64,000 bases of DNA from CAWJLS01 sp963843755. GTDB taxonomy: Bacteria > Acidobacteriota > Thermoanaerobaculia > Multivoradales > DATKCC01. This document shows positions 21,152 through 29,825 of the stretch, piece after piece (within the stretch, counting starts at the first letter, position 1; each line of letters starts with the position of its first letter). The stretch lies in the NCBI GenBank assembly GCA_963843755.1, contig CAWJLS010000012.1, positions 62,001 through 126,000 on the forward strand, written 5' to 3'. The position numbers and the translations under genes are program-made. The notes under the pieces are model-generated. The model did no database searches and was not told where the DNA came from. It was given only the letters and a program-made list of their open reading frames with translations.

Positions 21152-21259
21152 CGACTGGATCTCCCCCCAAATCCCTCGCGGTCCCTTTCCCAGATCGACC
21201 GGGACGGCCGCCGAAAATCGGCCTGGGCGGGGCGAAAGGGACGCCCCCACCCAAGGGTC
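21152..21259. repeat. Dispersed GC-rich repeat, copy C
   Basis: Plus-strand reading CGACTGGATCTCCCCCCAAA through GGGACGGCCGCCGAAAATCGG to AAAGGGACGCCCCCACCCAA. It is longer than copies A and B because of an additional internal stem around 21205-21225. It fills most of the gap between rpmA and obgE and abuts the obgE TTG start. Confidence 0.65.
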
Positions 21260-21306
21260 GAGGCGGATCGGTCAGGACGGGCTCAGGCGGGGGCGGGCAG
21301 CGCGGG

Positions 21307-21564
21307 CTACTCGGCGGGGAGCACGTTGACGAACGTGCCGCGGTGGCCGCGCCGCTTGAACTGTACGATGCCGTCGCTCTTGGCGAACAGGGTGTCGTCG
21401 CCGCCCCGGCCGACGTTCTCGCCGGGGAAAAACTTGGTGCCGCGCTGGCGCACGATGATCGCGCCGCCAGTCACCCGCTCGCCGCCGTACCGCTTGACGC
21501 CCAGGTGCTGGGGGTTCGAGTCGCGGCCGTTCCGGCTGGAGCCTTGACCTTTCTTGTGAGCCAT
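21307..21564 (-). CDS. rpmA: 50S ribosomal protein bL27
   Basis: 85 residues, standard length. MAHKKGQGSSRNGRDSNPQH is the canonical N-terminus without the cleavable extension of Firmicutes; RVTGGAIIVRQRGTKFFPG and GRGGDDTLFAKSDG follow. It lies 87 bp downstream of rplU in the usual L21-L27-ObgE order. Confidence 0.98.
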   Translation of the reverse strand: MAHKKGQGSSRNGRDSNPQHLGVKRYGGERVTGGAIIVRQRGTKFFPGENVGRGGDDTLFAKSDGIVQFKRRGHRGTFVNVLPAE

Positions 21565-21651
21565 CTGGAAGTACCTCTCGTCTGAAACACCGGCCGCTCG
21601 AGGCCGGCCGATCGTTGTCTGGGCCCTGGACCTGGGCCGAAGCGCCCGTCG

Positions 21652-21963
21652 CTACAGCTCGACGCCTTCGATGCGGACGCGGTGGTAGGCCTGGCGATGG
21701 CCGTTCGTCCGGCGATACCCCTTGCGCCGCTTGAACTTGAAGACCCGGACCTTCGGCCCGTGGCTCTCGTCCAAGAGGACGCCCCGCACCGTGGCTCCGG
21801 CGATGTCGGCGCCGGCCTTGACCCCGGCGTCGTCACGGACCAGGAGGACGTTCTCGAACGTGATCTCCGATCCGTGCTCGGCATCGCCGACGAGCTCGAC
21901 GTCGATCACGTCGCCGGGCGCGACCCGGTACTGCTTTCCACCCGTTTCGATGACAGCCTGCAT
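21652..21963 (-). CDS. rplU: 50S ribosomal protein bL21
   Basis: 103 residues from ATG 21963 (MQAVIETGGKQYRVAPGDVI), behind GAGGGAG; an upstream ATG at 22035 adds a non-conserved 24 residues. The C-terminal segment KRRKGYRRTNGHRQAYHRVRIEGVEL shows the L21 signature. First gene of the L21-L27-ObgE-NadD-RsfS run. Confidence 0.98.
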   Translation of the reverse strand: MQAVIETGGKQYRVAPGDVIDVELVGDAEHGSEITFENVLLVRDDAGVKAGADIAGATVRGVLLDESHGPKVRVFKFKRRKGYRRTNGHRQAYHRVRIEGVEL

Positions 21964-22168
21964 TGACGCAACTCCCTCGTGTGAACGCACTCGTCGGTAT
22001 GGCCCGCGCGGGGCCCGGATCGCGAACCGTACCACCCGTTCTCCCCGCCGTCAAGGCGCCGCGCAGCCCGCCGGCGACGGAGAGCCCTGGCACACAGCCC
22101 GCGCAACGCCTCCCCGAGAGGCCCCGATGGTATCCTCGGGGCGCAGGAACGTCCCTCTGGAGGTGCCG

Positions 22169-22333
22169 ATGTCCGCCCCTGACTATGTCGTCTGTCTCAA
22201 CTGTGAGAGCCCCTGCTACGTCTTCGAATGGAAGGAAGGCGTGATCAAGGAGGCGCTCTGCGAGGTGTGCGGCAACGACGACCCGGGAGAGTTCATCTCC
22301 CCGGCCGAGCTCGACGAGCTGAGCGGCTCCTGA
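22169..22333 (+). CDS. Small zinc-ribbon protein, 54 residues
   Basis: Begins MSAPDYVVCLNCESPCYVFE with GGAGGT seven bases before the ATG. It has two CxxC pairs (CLNC at 9-12, CEVC near 31-34) spaced as in a small zinc ribbon, followed by an acidic tail (DDPGEFISPAELDELSGS). Function unknown. Its last 118 bases overlap the 3' end of the convergent sensor-kinase gene. The good ribosome site and paired cysteines argue that it is real. Confidence 0.65.
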   Translation: MSAPDYVVCLNCESPCYVFEWKEGVIKEALCEVCGNDDPGEFISPAELDELSGS

Positions 22334-23817
22334 GCCAGCGACGCCCGCGGCAGCACGACCCGGAAGGTCGTCCCCTGGCCGGCCTCGCTCTCCACCTCGA
22401 CCGAGCCGCCGTGCCGGCGGGCGATGCGATCGACGATCGCCAGCCCGAGGCCGGTGCCGCCCTTGCGGGTCGAGAAGAAGACGTCGAAGATCCGCTCCAG
22501 CTCCTCGGCGGGAATGCCGGCGCCGTTGTCCTCGACGATCAGCTCGACCAGCCCTTCGCGCAGGTCGCGCGGCTCCGCGGCCAAGGTCACCTGCCCGTCA
22601 GGCCGGCCCTCGACCGCGGCGAGCGCGTTCTGGGTCAGGTTGAGCAGGAGCTGGCGCATCTGCCCCGGGTCGACCCGCACCGTCATGCCGCCGGTCCGGT
22701 CACCGACCTCGAGCGCCACCCCCCGGCTGCGCGCCTCCCCTTCCAGGATGGCGCGCGCCTGTTCGAGCAGCTCCCCCACCTCCACCTCCTCGACGTCGAG
22801 CGCCCGCGGGCGGGCGTAGGAGAGGAAGTCGGTGACCAGGCGCTCGAGCCGGGCGATCTCGGTGCGGGTGATGGTCAGCAGCCGCCGCCCGGAGGAGGCC
22901 TGGACCGCCGCCGGGTCGAGCTCCTCCTCGAGCATCTGCATGTTGAGGTTCAGCGAGTTGAGCGGGTTGCGGATCTCGTGGGCGAGGCCCGAAGCCAGGG
23001 TGCCGATGTAGGCCATGCGCTCGGCCTCCGCCGCCTGCTCCTCCAGCCGGTGGCCGCGGCGCAGTAGCACCCAGATCAGCGCCAGGGCCGCCAGCAGCAG
23101 GGCCGTGGTGACCGCGCCGATCACCGACGCCTGGCCGATCAGGTCCCGCCGCAGCACGCCGATCCGCTGCTGGAGGTCCTCCTCGCTGATCCCGATGCGC
23201 AGCACCCCGAAATCGCCGATCGGCTCCTCCACCTGGTACTTGGACGTGTCGACCGACTCCTCGGTGCGCACGTCGCCGGCGCCCTCGCCGGGGATCTCCT
23301 TCGGGATCTCGCCGCCGAGGTCGCCGCCGTTGAGGTCGCCGTGGGGATTGAGGTCGCCGCGGGCGTTCAGATCGCCGCGAGTGTTCAGATCGCCGCGGGC
23401 GCCTAGATCGCTGCGGGCGCCATCCACGCCGGGGAGAGTCTCGCCGTTCACCGGCTTCGTGACCTGCCCGGTCGCCTCGTAGACCAGCGCGCCGTCGGCG
23501 TCGAGCACCCGGATCGAGCTGACCACGCCCTTCTCCTCCAGCACGTCGTCGATGTACCGGCGCGTCTCCCGCTCGACCGCGATCACCGTGTAGAGGTCGG
23601 TGCCCTCCGCGGCCGCGCGGCCGGCGATGCGATCGGCGATCTGGGCCGCCTCCTGGCGGGTTTCGAGCAGCACGGACTCGATCTCTCGCTGCGAGAGCGA
23701 CCGGAAGATCAGCCAGCCGAACAGGGCGACGTCGAAGATGACGATGACGCCGAAGGCGATCAGGGCGATGAGCAGCCGGCGGAAGGTGGTGGGAGTGCTG
23801 GAGCGCGGCCAGGTCAC
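22216..23817 (-). CDS. Membrane sensor histidine kinase
   Basis: 533 residues. Membrane segment about 11-35, extracytoplasmic region to about 225, second membrane segment (SVIGAVTTALLLAALALIWV). HisKA phosphoacceptor is in GLAHEIRNPLNSL; HATPase_c has the N-box in LTQNALAAVEG, G1 DNGAGI and G2 GTGLGLAI. The periplasmic domain has a run of near-identical six-residue repeats of the type ARGDLN. The last 45 or so residues lie beyond the kinase fold and are antisense to the zinc-ribbon gene, so they may be read-through tail. No response regulator is adjacent. Confidence 0.9.
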   Translation of the reverse strand: MTWPRSSTPTTFRRLLIALIAFGVIVIFDVALFGWLIFRSLSQREIESVLLETRQEAAQIADRIAGRAAAEGTDLYTVIAVERETRRYIDDVLEEKGVVSSIRVLDADGALVYEATGQVTKPVNGETLPGVDGARSDLGARGDLNTRGDLNARGDLNPHGDLNGGDLGGEIPKEIPGEGAGDVRTEESVDTSKYQVEEPIGDFGVLRIGISEEDLQQRIGVLRRDLIGQASVIGAVTTALLLAALALIWVLLRRGHRLEEQAAEAERMAYIGTLASGLAHEIRNPLNSLNLNMQMLEEELDPAAVQASSGRRLLTITRTEIARLERLVTDFLSYARPRALDVEEVEVGELLEQARAILEGEARSRGVALEVGDRTGGMTVRVDPGQMRQLLLNLTQNALAAVEGRPDGQVTLAAEPRDLREGLVELIVEDNGAGIPAEELERIFDVFFSTRKGGTGLGLAIVDRIARRHGGSVEVESEAGQGTTFRVVLPRASLAQEPLSSSSSAGEMNSPGSSLPHTSQSASLITPSFHSKT

Positions 23818-23930
23818 CGGTCAAGACTACCACCGGCCGGAGCGGCGGGAACAAGCCTCCGAGGATCGAACCTTAGTGCAATCAACTAAGATTTCTGCCG
23901 CGCCGGGAATTTCGGCCCGAGATCTGAGTG

Positions 23931-23959
23931 TTGACATATAACGATTCGGGCCGAACGAC
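23931..23959 (+). promoter_or_regulatory. Candidate promoter for hsp20
   Basis: TTGACA (23931-23936) in the AT-richer stretch upstream of hsp20, followed directly by TATAAC. At 17-bp spacing the -10 would be the poor AACGAC, so either TTGACA is a -35 with a weak -10 or TATAAC is itself a -10. TTAGTGCAATCAACTAA (about 23874-23890) upstream is an imperfect inverted repeat that could be an operator. Confidence 0.3.
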
Positions 23960-24045
23960 CCGACCTCCCCGTCGAGGGGGCTGAACGACAACGGTCCATC
24001 TGATCCACCGATCAGATCAAGAACAGATCAAGGAGGAGACAGACC

Positions 24046-24498
24046 ATGACCCGAGGAATCATTCGCTGGGCGCCGGGTACCGACCCGGTGCGCGATCGCC
24101 TGAGCCGACTGTTCGAGCACGCGTTCGGTGACGTCTACGGAGGGCCGCAGGAGAGTGAGGACGTGTCCAGCCGGAGCTGGATGCCGGCGGTCGACATCGC
24201 CGAGAGCGAGGACGCCCTGACGCTCTACGCCGAGCTGCCCGGGCTGACCAAGGAGGACGTGGAGATCACCCTGGAGGACAACGTCCTGACGATCAAGGGC
24301 GAGCGGCAGTTCGATCAGGAGCGGACCAAGGAGAACTTCCACCGCATCGAGCGCGCCTACGGCGCCTTCCACCGCTCGTTCCACCTGCCGTCGAACGTGC
24401 GCTCCGACAAGGTCGAGGCCCGGTTCGAGAACGGCGTGCTGCGGATCGACGTCCCGAAGCAGGAAGAGGCCAAGCCGCGCAAGATCGAGATCGCCTGA
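24046..24498 (+). CDS. Small heat-shock protein, Hsp20/alpha-crystallin family
   Basis: ATP-independent holding chaperone. 150 residues: N-terminal region including WMPAVDIAES, the alpha-crystallin domain with LTLYAELPGLTKEDVEIT, and the conserved C-terminal stretch FENGVLRIDVPKQEEAKPRKIEI. AGGAGGAG before the ATG. Single gene with a candidate promoter upstream and a strong hairpin downstream. Confidence 0.95.
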   Translation: MTRGIIRWAPGTDPVRDRLSRLFEHAFGDVYGGPQESEDVSSRSWMPAVDIAESEDALTLYAELPGLTKEDVEITLEDNVLTIKGERQFDQERTKENFHRIERAYGAFHRSFHLPSNVRSDKVEARFENGVLRIDVPKQEEAKPRKIEIA

Positions 24499-24526
24499 GG
24501 CGAGACGAGAGCGAGGCACCACAGCG

Positions 24527-24562
24527 CGGCCCCGCGCCGGGTGACGAACCCGGGCGGGGCCG
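24527..24562 (+). terminator. Strong GC hairpin after hsp20
   Basis: Two-part stem CGGCCCCGC...GCGGGGCCG with inner CCGGGT/ACCCGG, 28 bp after the hsp20 stop. Followed by TCGTGTGT rather than a pure T-tract, so termination by itself is plausible but not certain. Confidence 0.55.
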
Positions 24563-24691
24563 TCGTGTGTCCGGGGTGCGGATCGGCGGGGATCGGCTGG
24601 GATCGGCGGGATCTGGCGCCGCCCTCGGTCCCCGTTTGACCGGCTTCGGGAAGGCCGAGTACGATTCTCCTCGACCCCAAGGTCCACCCCA

Positions 24692-26377
24692 ATGAACGAA
24701 ACCCCTCTCTTCCGCCGCCGCCGGGCGAGCCTGCTCGCCCTCCTCGTCGCCGTCTTCCTGGCGTTCTCCTGTGGGCCGAAAGACGAGCCCGCGCCAGCCT
24801 CGGCGACCAGCGCGGCCCCGGACGCGACGGCCGCCGACCAGACGCCTCGACAGGGCGGAACGATCGTCGCCGGCACCATCGCCGACATGGACACGGTCAA
24901 CGAGGCCCTGTCCTCGGGAACCCGGGCGACCGACGACATCCTGTTCCTCATGTATCTCCACCTGCTCGACGAGCAGCCGGACTTCAAGGAGCACCCGCCG
25001 ACCTTCGCGCCGGAGCTGGCCGAGTCCTATTCGTTCTCGGACGACCACCTCGAGCTGACCTTCCACCTGCGCCACAACGTCAAGTGGAGCGACGGCGAGC
25101 CGGTGACGGCCGACGACGTCCGCTTCACCTGGCAGGCCCACATGAACCCGTCGGTGGCCTACAGCCAGGCCTATCTGAAGGAGAACATCCAGGACGTCGA
25201 AGTGGTCGACCCCTACACCGTGGTCTTCCACTACTCGAAGGTCTCGCCGTACCAGCTCAACGCGGCCGTCGAGGGCGTCATCCTGCCGAAGCACTCCTGG
25301 AGCAAGCTGCCGTTCGACCAGTGGCGCTCGAACGCCGAGTTCTTCCGCGACAACCTGGTGGTCGACGGCCCGTTCACCCTCGATCGCTGGGTGCCGCAGC
25401 AGGAGGTGGCGCTACGCCGCAACCCGAGCTACTTCGACGCCGGCAAGCCCTACCTCGACGGGATCGTCTTCCGCCAGATCCCGGAGAAGGCCAACCAGAT
25501 CACCCAGCTCCTCTCCGGCGACCTGGACTTCGTCGAGCAGATCCCGGTGACCGACGTGGACCGGCTCGAGAAGGCGCCGGGCACCTCCGTCCAGGCGTTC
25601 TGGCACCGGCTCTACACCTACGTCGCCTGGAACCTCGACTCGCCGCTCTTCGCCGAGGCGTCGGTGCGTCGCGCGCTGACCATGGCGATCGACCGGAACC
25701 TGATCATCGAGACCCTCTGGGGACGGTACGCCCGGCTCGCCGTCTCGCCCATCGTCCACGACGTGTGGGCGTTCGACTCGTCGATCGAGCCGTGGCCTTA
25801 CGACCCGGAGCGGGCACGGCAGATCCTCGCCGACGCCGGCTGGAAGGACACCGACGGCGACGGCATCCTCGACCGCGACGGCAAGCCGTTCTCGTTCGAC
25901 CTGATCACCAACCAGGGGAACCAGCCGCGGATCGACGCCACGGTGATGATGCAGGAGCAGCTCCGCCGCGTCGGGGTCGACGCCCGCCCCCGGGTGGTCG
26001 AGTTCAACGCCATGATGAGCAGCATGCTCGACCGCCACTTCGACGCCGGCTTCAGCGCCTGGGGGATGCCCACCTCCCTCGACATGCGCTACGCCTTCCA
26101 CACCAGCGAAATCGGTGGCGGCGGCAACTTCTCCGGCTACTCCAACCCGGAGGTCGACCGCCTGGTCGAGCGCATGGAAGGGCTGCCCGAAATCATCGAC
26201 GCCAAGCCGATCCTGCTCCGGCTCCAGGAGATCCTCCACCAGGACCAGCCGATGACCTTCGTCTGGGAGTCCCAGCGGATCAACGGCATGAACGCCCGCC
26301 TGCGGGGGGTCGAGCCGAACGTGCTCGGCTCCTTCCGCGGCTCGCAATCCTGGTGGCTGGCGCCGGCCGAGGAGTAG
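24692..26377 (+). CDS. ABC transporter substrate-binding lipoprotein (peptide type, SBP family 5)
   Basis: 561 residues. Lipoprotein signal with Cys27 in LAFSC. SBP_bac_5 fold: FAPELAESYSFSDDHLELTF and LRHNVKWSDGEPVTADDV near the N-terminus, ALTMAIDRNLIIETLWGRYA in the middle. Binds an oligopeptide or related solute at the outer face of the inner membrane. It is followed directly by two permease genes; no ATPase gene is present nearby. Confidence 0.92.
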   Translation: MNETPLFRRRRASLLALLVAVFLAFSCGPKDEPAPASATSAAPDATAADQTPRQGGTIVAGTIADMDTVNEALSSGTRATDDILFLMYLHLLDEQPDFKEHPPTFAPELAESYSFSDDHLELTFHLRHNVKWSDGEPVTADDVRFTWQAHMNPSVAYSQAYLKENIQDVEVVDPYTVVFHYSKVSPYQLNAAVEGVILPKHSWSKLPFDQWRSNAEFFRDNLVVDGPFTLDRWVPQQEVALRRNPSYFDAGKPYLDGIVFRQIPEKANQITQLLSGDLDFVEQIPVTDVDRLEKAPGTSVQAFWHRLYTYVAWNLDSPLFAEASVRRALTMAIDRNLIIETLWGRYARLAVSPIVHDVWAFDSSIEPWPYDPERARQILADAGWKDTDGDGILDRDGKPFSFDLITNQGNQPRIDATVMMQEQLRRVGVDARPRVVEFNAMMSSMLDRHFDAGFSAWGMPTSLDMRYAFHTSEIGGGGNFSGYSNPEVDRLVERMEGLPEIIDAKPILLRLQEILHQDQPMTFVWESQRINGMNARLRGVEPNVLGSFRGSQSWWLAPAEE

Positions 26378-26396
26378 AGGAGACCGATCCAGACCG

Positions 26397-27446
26397 ATGC
26401 TCTCCGTCGCCCTTCGGCGCCTGGTCGCTTCGGTCCTGCTGGTGTTCCTGGTTCTGACGGCCACCTTCTTCCTCATCCACCTGGCGCCGGGCGACCCGGC
26501 CAACATCCTGGCCGGGAGCCGGACGACGGTCGAGAGCATGGCCCGGCTGCGCGCCGTCTACGGCCTCGACCGGCCGCTGCTCGTCCAGTACCTGCTGTGG
26601 CTGCGCGCGGTCGTGCTGCGCTTCGACTGGGGCGTCTCGATCACCTTCGGCCGCCCGGTGCTCGACCTGCTCGGCGACACCCTGGCGCCGACCGCCCTGC
26701 TCGCCCTGTCGGCGATGCTCGTCCAGTACCTGGTCGGCGTCCCCCTCGGCGTCGCCGCGGCCCGGCGGCGAACGCGCGTGCTCGACGACTCGATCCGGCT
26801 CGTCTCCCTGGTGCTCTACTCCATGCCGGTGTTCTGGATGGGGCTGATGGCGATCCTGCTCTTCAGCTACGCCCTGCCGGTCTTCCCGGCCAGCCACATG
26901 CGCTCGATCGGCGCCGAGGACCTGTCGTCCGGCGCCCGGGGAACCGACCTCCTCCTCCATCTCGCCCTGCCGGCCCTGACCCTCGGCCTGTCCATGGCCG
27001 GCGCCACCGTGCGCTTCGTCCGCAACCGGATGATCGAGGTGCTGGAGGAGGACTACATCCGCACCGCCCGCGCCAAAGGGCTCTCGGAGCGCCGCGTGAT
27101 CTGGGTCCACGCCATGCGCAACGTGCTGGTGCCGATCATCCAGCTTTTCGGGCTGTCGCTGCCGTTCGTGCTCAACGGCTCGCTGGTGCTCGAAGTGGTC
27201 TTCTCCTGGCCCGGGCTCGGCCGGACCACCTTCCAGGCGATCCTCGCCCGGGACTACCCGGTGATCCTGGCCGCCACCGCGCTCACCGCCGTCCTGGTGG
27301 TGATCAGCAACCTGCTCGCCGACCTGCTCCACGCCCTCGTCGACCCCCGGGTGCGGACGGCGGGCCGAGGGCACCTCAAGGGAGGCGGCGGCGACGGCAC
27401 GCGGCCGCTCCCGACCACGCCAGCGGAGAGCGCCGACGGTGCTTGA
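26397..27446 (+). CDS. ABC transporter permease, DppB/OppB type
   Basis: 349 residues, about six membrane segments. N-terminus RRLVASVLLVFLVLTATFFL with HLAPGDPA, typical of DppB. The EAA loop is YIRTARAKGLSERRVIWVHA. It starts 19 bp after the binding-protein stop and overlaps the next permease by 8 bp, so all three form an operon. Confidence 0.92.
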   Translation: MLSVALRRLVASVLLVFLVLTATFFLIHLAPGDPANILAGSRTTVESMARLRAVYGLDRPLLVQYLLWLRAVVLRFDWGVSITFGRPVLDLLGDTLAPTALLALSAMLVQYLVGVPLGVAAARRRTRVLDDSIRLVSLVLYSMPVFWMGLMAILLFSYALPVFPASHMRSIGAEDLSSGARGTDLLLHLALPALTLGLSMAGATVRFVRNRMIEVLEEDYIRTARAKGLSERRVIWVHAMRNVLVPIIQLFGLSLPFVLNGSLVLEVVFSWPGLGRTTFQAILARDYPVILAATALTAVLVVISNLLADLLHALVDPRVRTAGRGHLKGGGGDGTRPLPTTPAESADGA

Positions 27447-28461
27447 CCAGCCGCTGGCGCTCGACACGCCGGAACCGGTGCGGACCCCCCGGGTGCTCCG
27501 CTCCGCGGGCGGCGCCCTGGTGGTGCTGATGGCGCTGGTCGCCCTGGCGGCTCCGCTGCTCGCGCCCCACGCCCCCAACCTCCAGCTCGACCCGCCGGCG
27601 GCCCGCTACCGCCCCCCCGGAACGACCCTCGCCCTGATCGAGCGCACCGACGGATCGAGCCTGCTGGCGGACCGGGTCGAGCGCGTCCCCGAAGGGCTGG
27701 CGATCGAGCGGCTCGGCGAGCGCCGGGTCCTGCCGGCCTCCGAAGTCGCCAACCTGACCGCGGACGGCATCGCGGATCACCGGCGCTTCCTGCTCGGCAC
27801 CGACGGCTACGGCCGCGACATCCTCTCGCGCATGATCTACGGCGCCCGCATCTCGCTGCTGGTCGGCGTCCTGTCGGTGGCTCTCGCCCTGACGTTGGGG
27901 CTCGCGATCGGCGCGGCCGCCGGCGCCGGACCTCGTTGGCTGGACGCGGTGCTGATGCGCGGCGTCGACGCCTTCCTGGCCTTCCCGCGGCTCTTCCTGG
28001 TGCTGACCCTGGCCGCCCTCTTCCGGCCGTCGACGACCCTGGTGATCGTGGTCCTGGGCTGCACCGCCTGGATGGGCCTGAGCCGCCTGGTCCGCGCCGA
28101 GATCCTCGGCCTGCGCAAGCGCCAGTTCATCCTCGCCGCCCGCAGCCTCGGGCTCCACCCGCTACGCATCCTCTGGCGCCACCTGCTGCCCAACGCCCTG
28201 ACGCCGGTCCTGGTCCAGGCCTCCCTCCTGATCGGCGACGTGATCCTGGTCGAATCGTCGCTTTCGTTCCTCGGCCTGGGCGTCCAGCCGCCGACCGCGA
28301 GCTGGGGCAACATGGTGGCCGACGGCCGCGACGTCCTGACCACCGCCTGGTGGGTGTCGACCTTCCCCGGCCTGGCGATCGTGATCGCCGTGCTGGCGTT
28401 CAATCTCCTCGGCGACCGGCTGCGCGACGCCCTCGACCCGAAGACCACCCCCGGCCACTGA
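27439..28461 (+). CDS. ABC transporter permease, DppC/OppC type, with a periplasmic insertion
   Basis: 340 residues, GTG start. DppC features: LLGTDGYGRDILSRMIYGAR before the transport domain and EAA loop FILAARSLGLHPLRILWRHL. Between the first membrane segment and that motif lies an additional block of about 60 residues (from LALIERTDGSSLLADRVERV to near NLTADGIADHRRF) that ordinary DppC proteins lack. It pairs with the preceding DppB-type permease. Confidence 0.9.
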   Translation: MLDQPLALDTPEPVRTPRVLRSAGGALVVLMALVALAAPLLAPHAPNLQLDPPAARYRPPGTTLALIERTDGSSLLADRVERVPEGLAIERLGERRVLPASEVANLTADGIADHRRFLLGTDGYGRDILSRMIYGARISLLVGVLSVALALTLGLAIGAAAGAGPRWLDAVLMRGVDAFLAFPRLFLVLTLAALFRPSTTLVIVVLGCTAWMGLSRLVRAEILGLRKRQFILAARSLGLHPLRILWRHLLPNALTPVLVQASLLIGDVILVESSLSFLGLGVQPPTASWGNMVADGRDVLTTAWWVSTFPGLAIVIAVLAFNLLGDRLRDALDPKTTPGH

Positions 28462-28622
28462 CCGGCCGCCGGCCAACCGATGACCGGCTGCTGAAGAGCC
28501 CCCCGCCACCGGCCATCCCAGACGGCCGCCGCCACGCCCCGCAAAGAACCCACGCAAGCTCCTCTCCGCCCCCCTCCCCCCACACACACGACGCGCCCGT
28601 GCGTTGGTACACTGCGCGGTCT

Positions 28623-29822
28623 ATGGCCGAGCCCGCCCCACACTCTCCTCCGCCGGCCCGTCGCGGGCCGCTGCTCGTCGTCTTCTTCACCGTCCTGCTC
28701 GACCTGTTGGGCTTCGGGATGGTGCTGCCGCTGCTGCCGTTCTACGCCCAGGAGTTCGGCGCCGGACCGCTCGGCGTGACCCTGCTGTTCGCCTCGTTCA
28801 GCCTCGCCCAGTTCGTCTTCGCCCCGCTCTGGGGACGGCTGTCGGACAAGGTCGGCCGCCGGCCGGTGCTGCTGGTGTCGATCGTCGGCGCGGTCGCGGC
28901 CTACGGCCTGTTCGCCCTCGCCCGCTCGTTCACCGTCCTGCTGATCGCCCGCACCGCCTCCGGCATCGCCGCCGCCAACTACTCGATCGGCCAGGCCTAC
29001 GTGGCCGACGTCACGCCGCCCGAGAGCCGGGCCAAGGGGATGGGCATGCTCGGCGCCGCCTTCGGCCTCGGCTTCGTCCTCGGGCCGGTGCTCGGCGGCC
29101 TGGCGGGCAAGCTCGGCTACGCCGCCGTCCCCGCCGCCGCCGGCGTGCTCGCCCTGATCAACCTCGCCCTGGCCATCTTCCTGCTGCCCGAGTCGCTGAC
29201 GCCCGAGCGCCGGAAGACGGTCGACTCCGGCCGCTGGGCCGGCGCCGACGACGTGCGCCGTGCCGCCGGCAACCGCCCGGTCGCCGGCCTGATGGTCCTC
29301 TACTTCCTGGTCATCCTCGCCTTCGCCAGCATGGAGTCGACCATCGCCCTGTTCGTCGAGAAGCGCTACGGCTTCGACTTCTTCAAGACCGCCATGCTGT
29401 TCACCTTCCTCGGCGTGGTCATGGTGGTCATCCAGGGCGGCCTGCTCGGCCGGCTGGCCAAGCGCTTCGGCGAGCGGCGGCTGCTGGTCACCGGCATCGC
29501 CTGCATGACCGTGGGCCTCCTCCTCCTCCCCCTGGGCAAAGTGCTCGCGCTGCTCGGCGTCACCACCGCGCTGCTGGCGGTGGGGATGGGCCTCCACAAC
29601 CCGTCGACCCTGTCGCTGATCAGCCGGCTGACCGACGAGCACCGCCAGGGCGGCACCCTCGGCGTGACCCGCTCCCTCGGCGCCCTGGCGCGGGGCGTCG
29701 GCCCGCTCTGGGGCGGCTGGGCCTTCGGCACCCTGGGACCGGCCTGGCCGTTCTGGATCGCGGCGGGGGTCATGGCCTGCGCGCTGGTGCTGGCAGTAGG
29801 AGTCGTCCGGACGATCTCGTAG
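28623..29822 (+). CDS. Major facilitator superfamily transporter (TetA-like exporter)
   Basis: 399 residues with about twelve membrane segments. Loop 2-3 motif GRLSDKVGRRPVLLVS is the MFS signature. The N-terminal TVLLDLLGFGMVLPLLPFYA and a motif-C-like AAFGLGFVLGPVLGG point to the 12-segment drug/proton antiporter group. Substrate unknown. Ends 3 bp before queA and is likely co-transcribed with it. Confidence 0.92.
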   Translation: MAEPAPHSPPPARRGPLLVVFFTVLLDLLGFGMVLPLLPFYAQEFGAGPLGVTLLFASFSLAQFVFAPLWGRLSDKVGRRPVLLVSIVGAVAAYGLFALARSFTVLLIARTASGIAAANYSIGQAYVADVTPPESRAKGMGMLGAAFGLGFVLGPVLGGLAGKLGYAAVPAAAGVLALINLALAIFLLPESLTPERRKTVDSGRWAGADDVRRAAGNRPVAGLMVLYFLVILAFASMESTIALFVEKRYGFDFFKTAMLFTFLGVVMVVIQGGLLGRLAKRFGERRLLVTGIACMTVGLLLLPLGKVLALLGVTTALLAVGMGLHNPSTLSLISRLTDEHRQGGTLGVTRSLGALARGVGPLWGGWAFGTLGPAWPFWIAAGVMACALVLAVGVVRTIS

Positions 29823-29825
29823 CGC

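Noticed and set aside
23320..23420. CRISPR-like array from repeated 18-bp units
   Set aside because: The units are in-frame codons of the kinase sensor domain, with no spacers.
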